A stretch of DNA of 11,273 nt, from NCBI GenBank assembly GCA_958446785.1, contig CAUCXP010000032.1:1-11273 (forward strand). Reading direction: 5' to 3'. Positions within the stretch are counted from its first letter, which is position 1; each line of letters starts with the position of its first letter. Below the pieces are notes generated by a model. It saw only the letters and a program-made list of their open reading frames with translations, was not told where the DNA came from and did not search any database. The DNA comes from an uncultured Collinsella sp. (GTDB lineage: Bacteria > Actinomycetota > Coriobacteriia > Coriobacteriales > Coriobacteriaceae). The position numbers and the translations under genes were made by a program. Of this stretch, positions 5,185 through 11,273 are shown piece by piece.

Positions 5185-7998
5185 GTGGCTGAGAACCTAA
5201 GCAACCAGTCTGTACCCGAAGCCGCGGCGCGCGTCGCTGCCGTGGTCAACCGCCTCGTTAACCGAATCGGCTCGAATGCCGAATCCAAGGAGCGTCTCGC
5301 TGAGATCGAGATCCCCGAGGAGCTGCGCGACAATCTGGCGCTGTTCTTGCGCCTGGAGCGCCGTGTGCTTAGCGAGTATGATCCCGAGATCGCGGACCTG
5401 TTCGACAAGATTTTGACAGCCGAGATTGTGGCCAACGCCGGAAACCCCGGCACCCGTGCTGCCGACGAGTCCGTCGACGAGCAGGGCGTGCCCACTGCCG
5501 ACGAGCCCACCGCCGTGGCGTTTCGCGAGGTCGTTGATCTGATCGACAGTCTGCCGCTCGATAAGCAGCAGGTTATCGTCCGCGCCTTTACGAGCTTCTT
5601 CCATCTGGCAAACCTGTCGGAGGAGAACTACCGCGTGGCGCAGCTGCGCGAGCGCGAGGCCGGCGCATCGACCGATACCGTGGTCGATCCCGCCAACGAG
5701 CTCACCGTCGCCTATCACCAGTTGGTAAACGAGATGGGTGTCGAGGGCGCCAACGAGCTGCTCGACAAGCTGGAGTTCCACCCTGTCTTTACCGCACATC
5801 CCACCGAGGCCCGTCGTAAGGCCGTCGAGGGCAAGATTCGCCGTATTTCCAACCTGCTGGAGGAGCGTCCGCGCCTGGGCGGCTCCGACCTAGTGGAGAA
5901 CGAGCGCCATATGCTGCAGGAAATCGACGCCCTGGTGCGTACGAGCCCCATCGCGCTCAAGAAGCCCACGCCGGTCGAGGAAGCCGATACCATCATCGAC
6001 ATCTTCGATAACACGCTGTTCGACGTCATCCCCGTTATCTATCGTCGTTTTGACGACTGGGTGCTGGGCGACAAGGCGGGTACCGTGCCGCCGCTGTGCC
6101 CGGCGTTCTTCCATCCCGGCAGCTGGATCGGTTCCGACCGCGACGGTAACCCCAACGTCACCGCCAAGGTGAGCCGTGAGGTCGCCGCCAAGTACTTCAC
6201 CCACATGGTGCTCAAGCTCGAGGACAAGTGCCGCCGCATCGGCCGCAACCTCACGCTCGAGGCCACCTACAGCAAGCCGTCTGCCGAGCTCATCAACCTG
6301 TGGAACCATCAGGTCGAGATGAGCACCCAGTACACCGCACGCGCCGAGTTGATCTCCGAGCACGAGCCGCATCGCGCCGTCATGCTCGTCATGGCAGATC
6401 GTCTGAACGCCACCGTTCGTCGCATCACCGACACCATGTATCACAGCGCCGATGAGTTCCTGGATGACCTGCGTGTCGTTCAGCGCTCCCTGGCCGCCTG
6501 CGGTGCCGTCCGTGCTGCCTACGGCCCGGTCCAGACCATCATCTGGCAGGTCGAGTCCTTCGGCTTCCATATGGTCGAGATGGAGTTCCGTCAGCACTCC
6601 TTGGTGCATGCCCGCGCCCTCAAGGATATCCACGAGAACGGTATCCATGGCGACCTGCAGCCCATGACGCGCGAGGTCATCGATACCTTCCGTGCCATCG
6701 GTTCCATCCAAAAGCGCTACGGCAAGAAGATGGCGCACCGCTACATCATCTCGTTCACCAAGAGCGCCCAGCATGTGGCCGACGTCTTTGAGCTTGCCCA
6801 CCTGTCCTTTGCACACGAGGAGGATGTCCCCGAGCTCGACGTGATCCCGCTGTTTGAGCAGCTCGAGGACCTCGAGGGCTGCGTCGACGTGCTCGACCAG
6901 ATGCTTACGCTGCCCGTGGTGCAGAAGCGCCTTGCCCAGACCAACCGCCGCATGGAGGTCATGCTGGGCTATTCCGACTCCTCCAAGGATGCCGGGCCTA
7001 CCACGGCCATGCTCGCGCTGCACTCCGCGCAGGAGCGCATTGCCAAGTGGGCCGAGAAGAACGATATCGACCTGGTGCTCATGCACGGTCGCGGCGGTGC
7101 CGTGGGCCGTGGCGGCGGTCCGGCCAACAAGGCCGTGCTGGCGCAGCCCAAGGGTTCGGTCAACTGCTTCTTTAAGCTCACCGAGCAGGGCGAGGTCATC
7201 TTTGCCCGTTACGGCAACCGCACGCTGGCTCAGCGCCATGTTGAGTCCGTTGCCGCCGCAACGCTTTTGCAGTCGGCTCCGAGCGTCGAGAAGACCAACA
7301 CCGAGACCACGCAGAAGTTCTGGGATATGGCCGAGAAGCTCAACGCCGTAAGCCACGAGCGCTATCTGGACCTGCTGAACACCGAGGACTTTACACCGTG
7401 GTTCTCGACCGTGACGCCGCTGACCGAGGTCGGTCTGCTGCCGATTGGCTCGCGCCCGGCCAAGCGCGGTTTGGGTGCCAAGTCGCTCGACGACCTGCGT
7501 ACCATTCCGTGGATCTTCAGCTGGAGCCAGGCGCGCATTAACCTGGCCGCTTGGTACGGCCTGGGCACCGCCTGCGAGCAGTTTGGCGACCTTGACCAGC
7601 TCAAGGCTGCCTACCAGGAGTGGCCGTTCTTCCGCACCTTTATCGACAACATCGAGATGTCGATCGCCAAGACCGACCAGCGCATCGCCAAGATGTACCT
7701 GCACCTAGGCGATCGCCAGGATTTGTCCGAGAAGGTCTTCACCGAGATGCAGCTCACGCGTAAGTGGGTTCTTGCCATCGTCGGTGACGAATGGCCGCTG
7801 CAGCGCCGCCGTGTGCTCGGCTGCGCCGTCCGTGTGCGTAATCCCTACGTCGACGCCCTGTCCATCGCCCAGGTCCGCGCCCTTCGCGAGGTGCGTATGA
7901 ACCAGGACGAGATGGCCGAGGAGAAGAAGGCCGAGTACATGAGCCTGATTCTTTCGACTGTGACCGGCGTCTCGGCAGGATTGCAAAACACGGGGTAA
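5185..7998 (+). CDS. ppc: Phosphoenolpyruvate carboxylase
   Basis: A 937-residue cytoplasmic enzyme that fixes bicarbonate onto phosphoenolpyruvate to give oxaloacetate, the anaplerotic entry to the reductive branch of fermentation. All signature segments are present: VFTAHPTEARRKAVEGK with the catalytic His at about residue 205, GSWIGSDRDGNP (about 312-323), EFRQHS (about 467), GYSDSSKDAGPT (about 595-606), LMHGRGGAVGRGGGP (about 632-646), and the C-terminal LQNTG typical of the family. An Ala/Pro/Glu-rich linker near residues 85-110 varies in this family. I chose GTG 5185, which has GGGAGG four bases upstream and gives MAENLSNQ. The in-frame ATG at 5173 follows AAGGAGG by a single base, which is too close for efficient initiation. 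Starting there would add four residues. The gene is complete and probably monocistronic, with hairpin element A starting 24 bases after its stop. Confidence 0.97.
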   Translation: MAENLSNQSVPEAAARVAAVVNRLVNRIGSNAESKERLAEIEIPEELRDNLALFLRLERRVLSEYDPEIADLFDKILTAEIVANAGNPGTRAADESVDEQGVPTADEPTAVAFREVVDLIDSLPLDKQQVIVRAFTSFFHLANLSEENYRVAQLREREAGASTDTVVDPANELTVAYHQLVNEMGVEGANELLDKLEFHPVFTAHPTEARRKAVEGKIRRISNLLEERPRLGGSDLVENERHMLQEIDALVRTSPIALKKPTPVEEADTIIDIFDNTLFDVIPVIYRRFDDWVLGDKAGTVPPLCPAFFHPGSWIGSDRDGNPNVTAKVSREVAAKYFTHMVLKLEDKCRRIGRNLTLEATYSKPSAELINLWNHQVEMSTQYTARAELISEHEPHRAVMLVMADRLNATVRRITDTMYHSADEFLDDLRVVQRSLAACGAVRAAYGPVQTIIWQVESFGFHMVEMEFRQHSLVHARALKDIHENGIHGDLQPMTREVIDTFRAIGSIQKRYGKKMAHRYIISFTKSAQHVADVFELAHLSFAHEEDVPELDVIPLFEQLEDLEGCVDVLDQMLTLPVVQKRLAQTNRRMEVMLGYSDSSKDAGPTTAMLALHSAQERIAKWAEKNDIDLVLMHGRGGAVGRGGGPANKAVLAQPKGSVNCFFKLTEQGEVIFARYGNRTLAQRHVESVAAATLLQSAPSVEKTNTETTQKFWDMAEKLNAVSHERYLDLLNTEDFTPWFSTVTPLTEVGLLPIGSRPAKRGLGAKSLDDLRTIPWIFSWSQARINLAAWYGLGTACEQFGDLDQLKAAYQEWPFFRTFIDNIEMSIAKTDQRIAKMYLHLGDRQDLSEKVFTEMQLTRKWVLAIVGDEWPLQRRRVLGCAVRVRNPYVDALSIAQVRALREVRMNQDEMAEEKKAEYMSLILSTVTGVSAGLQNTG

Positions 7999-8022
7999 TC
8001 GATAGCCCTGTAGTCGCTGTCC

Positions 8023-8149
8023 GGGGCTGCCGTATGTTTACTTTCCGGCGCGTCCTCGGACATGCAAGAAGCCCTCGCTGCGCACTTCGTGCGGCGAGGG
8101 CTTCTTGCGTCCTGCGGAGTGCGCCGGAAAGTAAACATACGACAGCCCC
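8023..8149. repeat. Double-stem hairpin element, copy A (127 bases)
   Basis: Outer arms 8023-8051 and 8121-8149 pair over 29 positions with one C-A mismatch. Inside, TCC (8053-8055) can pair with GGA (8116-8118). GGAC (8058-8061) pairs with GTCC (8109-8112) next to an AT bulge. A perfect 15-bp inner stem (8064-8078 with 8094-8108) is topped by CGCAC-TTC-GTGCG (8081-8093). In all about 56 base pairs form in 127 bases. It lies between ppc and larA, both on the plus strand, starting 24 bases after ppc. It shares its core with copy B at 10562-10686, but the outer arm sequence differs apart from the inner GCGC. It is either a structured repeat or a conserved 3'-end RNA; no T-run follows. The flanks TGTCC (left) and TGCG (right) are also shared with copy B. 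Confidence 0.85.
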
Positions 8150-8485
8150 TGCGATGTCCGGTCTTCGGCGGATTACTGGCTGGGGGAATAATGGCGCGCT
8201 TCGCGCGTTTGGAAAAGGCTTCGTGCTGCGGAATGCATTCAGAGGGAGACCCATCGGGCCCTTTTGTCCTCGGTCTTCGGGGATTGGGGCTGATGAGAAT
8301 TAAGTGCGCTTCGCGCCTTACGATTGTAGCGGCTGCGGTCTCGTTTGGGATCGCGGCCGTTTTGTTGTGGGTCAAATATGAACGTTGTGTTAATGAGTCG
8401 GTGGACGGTGGTGTTTTTCGGTGAGCGGCGTATCCTTCCAACGGTTTATCTAGTGTGTCAGTTGAAAGGAAGAGGGCGCTCATCA
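8150..8485. other. Gene-free stretch upstream of larA with small TTC-loop hairpins
   Basis: No convincing gene. A direct repeat CGGTCTTCGG(C)GGATT occurs at 8159-8174 and 8271-8285, with TGTCC before each copy. Two small hairpins have TTC loops: CGCGC-TTC-GCGCG (8194-8206) and GCGC-TTC-GCGC within TAAG/CTTA (8301-8320). The 11-mer CTGCGGAATGC near 8226-8236 also occurs inside hairpin element B. This may be a decayed relative of elements A and B. No promoter for larA could be assigned with confidence. Confidence 0.4.
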
Positions 8486-9759
8486 TTGTTTGAATGTGAA
8501 CTGCCGTTTGACCACAAGACGTTGCATCTGGAGCTCGAGGATAAGAACTTCGCGGGTGTGATGGAAGGTCATCAAAACGAGTTTAAGACTGCGAAATCGC
8601 AGGAAGAGCTGGTAGAGGAGTCGCTTGCCAACTCTTATGGCTCGCCTTCGCTCGAGGAGCTTTGTACTGGCAAAAAGGACATCGTCATCATTAGTTCCGA
8701 CCACACGCGCCCCGTTCCCTCGCGTGTGACGATGCCTATTCTGCTGCATCACATTCATGCCGCTGCGCCCGAGGCTCGCGTGCGTATTTTGGTTGCTACG
8801 GGTATGCACCGTCCGTCGACGCACGAGGAGCTCGTCAATAAGTATGGTGAGGAGATCGTTGCCAACGAGGAAATCGTTATGCATGTCGCGACCGACGACA
8901 GCATGATGAAAAAGATCGGCACCCTGCCTTCTGGTGGCGAGTGCATCATCAACAAGATCGCTGCCGATTGCGACCTGCTGCTTGCCGAGGGCTTCATTGA
9001 GCCGCACTTCTTTGCCGGTTTCTCTGGCAGCCGTAAGTCCGTCCTGCCCGGCATCGCCAGCTATAAGACCATCATGTACAACCACAACGGTCAGTTTGTG
9101 AACGATTCCCATTCGCGTGCCGGCAACCTGTGCCACAACCACGTGAGCGAGGATATGTTTGCCGCTGCCGAGATGGCTCACCTTGCCTTTGTGCTCAACG
9201 TGGTGCTCAACGGCAAGCACGAGGTCATTGGCTCCTTTGCCGGCGACATCCACAAGGCGCACGAGGCCGGCTGCGACTTCGTGAAGAGCCTTGCCGGCGT
9301 TGAGCCCGTCGAGTGCGAGATTGCCATCACTACCAACGGTGGTTACCCGCTCGACCAGAACATCTATCAGGCCGTGAAGGGCATGTGCGCTGCCGAGGCC
9401 ACGCTTCCCGAGGGCGGTGTGATCATCGATGTCGCCGGTTGTGCCGACGGTCACGGTGGCGAGGGCTTCTATCACAACATCGCCGACAACGATCCGGCGG
9501 AGTTTGAGCGCGCCTGCATCGACCGTCCTAAGGACGAGACCCTGCCTGACCAGTGGACGAGCCAGATTTTCGCCCGTATCCTGGCGCATCACCCTGTGAT
9601 CATGGTCACCTGTGCGATCACCAGATGCTCAAGGATATGCACATGACGCCGGTCAACACCCTCGAGGAGGCGCTCAAGCTCGCCTTTGAGATGAAGGGTG
9701 TCGATGCCAAGGTGGCCGTCATTCCCGATGGCCTGGGCGTTGTCGTCGCGCAGCACTAG
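8486..9759 (+). pseudogene. larA: Nickel-dependent lactate racemase, frameshifted near the 3' end
   Basis: LarA interconverts L- and D-lactate using the nickel-pincer nucleotide. TTG 8486, behind GAGGG (8472-8476), gives an N-terminus FECELPFDHKTLHLELEDK. From that start the residues fall at the numbering I recall for Lactiplantibacillus plantarum LarA: D72 and R75 (SDHTRPVPS), H108 (ATGMHRP), H174 (EPHFFAGFSG), K184 and H200 (cofactor and catalysis), Y294, Q295 and K298 (substrate). The frame then fails after VIMVT at 9608-9613. It ends in nonsense at 9646, while the proper C-terminus CDHQMLKDMHMTPVNTLEEA resumes in another frame at 9613 and runs to TAG 9759. The total is then about 424 residues, the family length. 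One missing base (modulo 3) or two extra bases would explain it. The shift may be a sequencing error, a very recent mutation or a phase switch. larB, larC and larE, needed to make the cofactor, are not in the window. Confidence 0.9.
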
Positions 9760-9768
9760 TGTGCGGCT

Positions 9769-9783
9769 TAAACGAATCGTTTA
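9769..9783. promoter_or_regulatory. Short palindrome between larA and the channel gene
   Basis: TAAACG-AAT-CGTTTA forms a 6-bp inverted repeat with a 3-base centre, 9 bases after the larA stop and 25 bases before the channel start. It could be an operator or a small intercistronic hairpin. The spacing of 49 bases between the genes suits co-transcription. Confidence 0.3.
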
Positions 9784-9808
9784 TAACCGACAAGAAAGAT
9801 AAGGTTTT

Positions 9809-10540
9809 ATGCTTACCAAACTCCTCTGCGAATTCGGCGCGACGGCCCTCATGATCGTCTTTGGCGTGGGCGTTCACTGCGATACCGTGCTCAAAGGCAC
9901 CAAGTATCAGGGCTCTGGCCATATGTTTGCCATCACCACCTGGTCTTTTGGCATCTCGGTCTGCCTGTTTGTCTTTGGCGGCGCCGTGTGCATGAACCCC
10001 GCTATGGTGCTTGCCCAGTGCATCGTCGGTCTGGTGCCGTGGGGCAACTGCATCCCCTTCATGCTTGCCGATATGCTCGGCGGCTTTGTGGGTGCTGTGA
10101 TCGCTTGGTTTATGTATGCCGATGAGTTCAAGGCTTCCGAAGGTGTCGTCGATCCCATTGCTCAGCGCAACATCTTCTCGACCAACCCCACCACCGAGGG
10201 TACGAACTATGCCCGCAACTTCTTCTGCGAGGCCATCTGCACCTTTGTGTTCATCAGCGCCATCCTTGCTGCTGCTAGCCGTGCTGGTGAGAACGTTCTG
10301 TTGCTCGCCATCTGCGTCGGCCTGATTGTCTGGGCCGTTGGCATGGGCATGGGCGGCATCACCGGCTTCGCCATGAACCAGGCTCGTGACCTTGGTCCTC
10401 GCATGGCCTATCAGGTGCTGCCGATCAAGAACAAGGCTGACAACAACTGGAAGTACGGCCTGCTCGTTCCTGGCATCGCTCCGTTTGTCGGTGCCATCGT
10501 GGCTGCGTTGTTTGTGCATGGTTTCTTGGGCATGTTCTAG
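9809..10540 (+). CDS. MIP family channel (aquaglyceroporin-like, probable lactic acid channel)
   Basis: A 243-residue integral membrane channel of the major intrinsic protein family with about six helices. The first half carries the NPA box as CMNPAMVLAQ (N63-P64-A65). The second half carries GFAMNQARDLGPR (N190-Q191-A192-R193), where the proline of the usual NPARDLGPR is replaced by glutamine while the selectivity-filter arginine is kept. Helix 1 opens with LLCEFGATALMIVFGVGV, typical of the family. Members pass water, glycerol or small neutral acids. In L. plantarum the lar operon includes LarD, a GlpF-type channel for lactic acid. Its position 49 bases after larA makes the same role likely here, though this is inference from context. 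ATG 9809 follows AGATAAGG (9797-9804) by four bases. No damage is seen. Element B begins 21 bases after its stop. Confidence 0.88.
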   Translation: MLTKLLCEFGATALMIVFGVGVHCDTVLKGTKYQGSGHMFAITTWSFGISVCLFVFGGAVCMNPAMVLAQCIVGLVPWGNCIPFMLADMLGGFVGAVIAWFMYADEFKASEGVVDPIAQRNIFSTNPTTEGTNYARNFFCEAICTFVFISAILAAASRAGENVLLLAICVGLIVWAVGMGMGGITGFAMNQARDLGPRMAYQVLPIKNKADNNWKYGLLVPGIAPFVGAIVAALFVHGFLGMF

Positions 10541-10561
10541 TCCAAGGCTACATAGTTGTCC

Positions 10562-10686
10562 GCTGGCCGCATGGGGTAACTTCCCAGCGCGTCCTCGGAC
10601 ATGCAAAAGGGCTCGCTGCGCACTTCGTGCGGCGAGCCTTTTTGCGTCCTGCGGAATGCGCTGGGAAGTTACCCCATGCGGCCAGC
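10562..10686. repeat. Double-stem hairpin element, copy B (125 bases)
   Basis: Outer arms 10562-10590 and 10658-10686 are perfectly complementary over 29 bp. The core matches copy A: GTCCTCGGACAT at 10591-10602 (identical), a 14-bp inner stem (10603-10616 with 10632-10645, one G-T wobble), an identical apical TGCGCACTTCGTGCG, and GTCCTGCGGAAT at 10646-10657 (one change). The outer arms share only the innermost GCGC with copy A, and the inner stem differs by compensating changes. It lies between the channel gene and a convergent regulator gene, a place suited to a bidirectional transcription end. The rest of the gene-free stretch (10687-10842) holds nothing I recognise. Confidence 0.87.
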
Positions 10687-10842
10687 TGCGGGATTTTAGT
10701 CGCGTTGGAACAAGCAACCCAACATATAAATCTGAATTTGGATGGGAGGGGCTTGTTGCTGATAGGGGCGCTGGGCTGTTGTTGACACTTTGGGATGCGT
10801 GGCGCCCTGGGTTGGGGTGATGCTTTGGGATGAGCTTCTTAC

Positions 10843-11273
10843 TTAGTTGAAGAGGGGCTTAATGGCTGATAGGTAGTCTTTGGCTACTTCGGTCTTATCT
10901 GCTTGGAAGTTGTGCCAGGCCCACCATTGGACCATTCCTACGAAGCTTGAGGCTATGTGGTGTAGTAGGAAGCTTCGGTCCATGGTGGCGGCGGGGCCGT
11001 TTGGGTCGGTAGGGACGGTTTCGGCTGCCCGTGACATGATGGTCTTGCGTAAGCAGTCGGCGAAGACGCGTGAGCCGGCGCCGGCTACGAGGGCTCGTAC
11101 ACCCTGGCGGCGCTCCCAGAGGTTGTTGAGGATATGCTCGACCTGCACGAGTGGGTCGTCGAGCGGTGTGCCATCGTCGTCGAGTCGCAGGTGGACATGT
11201 CCCGGGTGGTGAAGTCGGGGTGGTCGTGGAGGCTGACGCAGGGAAAGCGCTCCAGCAGCTCGGCCACCCGGGC
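10843..11273 (-). pseudogene. TetR/AcrR-type regulator, C-terminal part, frameshifted
   Basis: On the minus strand the frame enters from the right edge as ARVAELLERFPCVSLHDHPDF and breaks near 11199-11202. It continues in the neighbouring frame as HVHLRLDDDGTPLDDPLVQV and on through NNLWERRQGVRALVAGAGSR to the stop at 10843. Adding one base in GGACAT (making R-E-H-V-H) would join the halves. The C-terminal segment RSFLLHHIASSFVGMVQWWA followed by a charged KTEVAKDYLSAIKPLF helix resembles the ligand-binding C-terminal domain of TetR regulators with a short tail. The DNA-binding helix-turn-helix would lie beyond the window, so the family call is tentative. The regulated target is unknown. It converges on the channel gene. 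Confidence 0.6.

Noticed and set aside
8023..8149. CRISPR, retron or tRNA-like interpretation of the hairpin elements
   Set aside because: Only two distant copies, no spacer array, no reverse transcriptase or cas gene, and no cloverleaf. The structure is one long interrupted stem.
8018..8161. TGTCCGG on both sides of hairpin element A as a target-site duplication
   Set aside because: The left copy overlaps the first bases of the outer arm, and copy B has no matching repeat on its right side. More likely the left TGTCC is part of the element's conserved edge.
8293..8424. 43-codon open frame starting MRIKCASRLTIV with one hydrophobic stretch, upstream of larA
   Set aside because: It could be a small membrane protein, but the ribosome binding site is poorly spaced, it starts inside a hairpin, it ends in unremarkable sequence and I recognise no homologue. 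Too little support for a gene.
8345..8485. Longer N-terminus for LarA from the in-frame ATG at 8345 or 8378
   Set aside because: The extra 36-47 residues resemble no protein. The TTG at 8486 has a ribosome binding site and puts every active-site residue at the known LarA numbering.
10782..10787. TTGACA as a -35 box, and the repeated CTTTGGGATG at 10788 and 10823
   Set aside because: No -10 sequence follows at suitable distance, and no gene starts downstream on the plus strand. The 10-base repeat is short and without context.

Overview
The window looks like chromosomal DNA of a Collinsella-like gut actinobacterium (class Coriobacteriia). I infer this from the high GC content, the strong GC/GAG/CTC codon preference, the protein sequences, and the abundance of GC-rich hairpins with TTC loops. 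It is a recognition call; no database search was run.

Layout, left to right. (1) 1-261: C-terminus of a YhgE/Pip-type membrane protein, followed by two hairpins. (2) 463-1446: an EamA/DMT transporter with its own terminator. (3) 1563-2861: an M20D amidohydrolase, followed after 39 bases by a major facilitator transporter that has lost its centre (2901-3309). (4) 3310-3613: a gene-free stretch packed with three long hairpins, ending in a consensus -10 box. (5) hisS (3614-4927) with an intrinsic terminator. (6) A 257-base regulatory gap, then ppc (phosphoenolpyruvate carboxylase, 5185-7998). (7) 7999-8485: gene-free, holding a long double-stem hairpin element (copy A). (8) A lactate racemase gene, larA (8486-9759), intact in all recognised active-site residues but frameshifted near its end. 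It is followed by a MIP-family channel (9809-10540) that is probably the lactate/lactic-acid channel. (9) 10541-10842: a second copy (B) of the hairpin element, then nothing recognisable. (10) On the minus strand, the C-terminal part of a TetR-type regulator (10843 to the window edge), also frameshifted.

How the genes fit together: ppc feeds PEP into oxaloacetate for mixed-acid fermentation. The larA-channel pair would move lactic acid across the membrane and interconvert its D and L forms. The amidohydrolase and the broken transporter would have formed a scavenging pair for N-acyl amino acids or peptides. hisS is housekeeping.

The most unusual signal is the pair of ~126-base elements at 8023-8149 and 10562-10686. 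They share an almost invariant core, but their 29-bp outer stems have different sequences. Each outer stem is nevertheless (almost) perfectly self-complementary, and the inner stem covaries too. This points to a structured, dispersed repeat family whose pairing is maintained while its sequence drifts. The second theme is gene breakage: three reading frames in 11 kb are interrupted. Either this is a decaying accessory stretch or the assembly contains indel errors.
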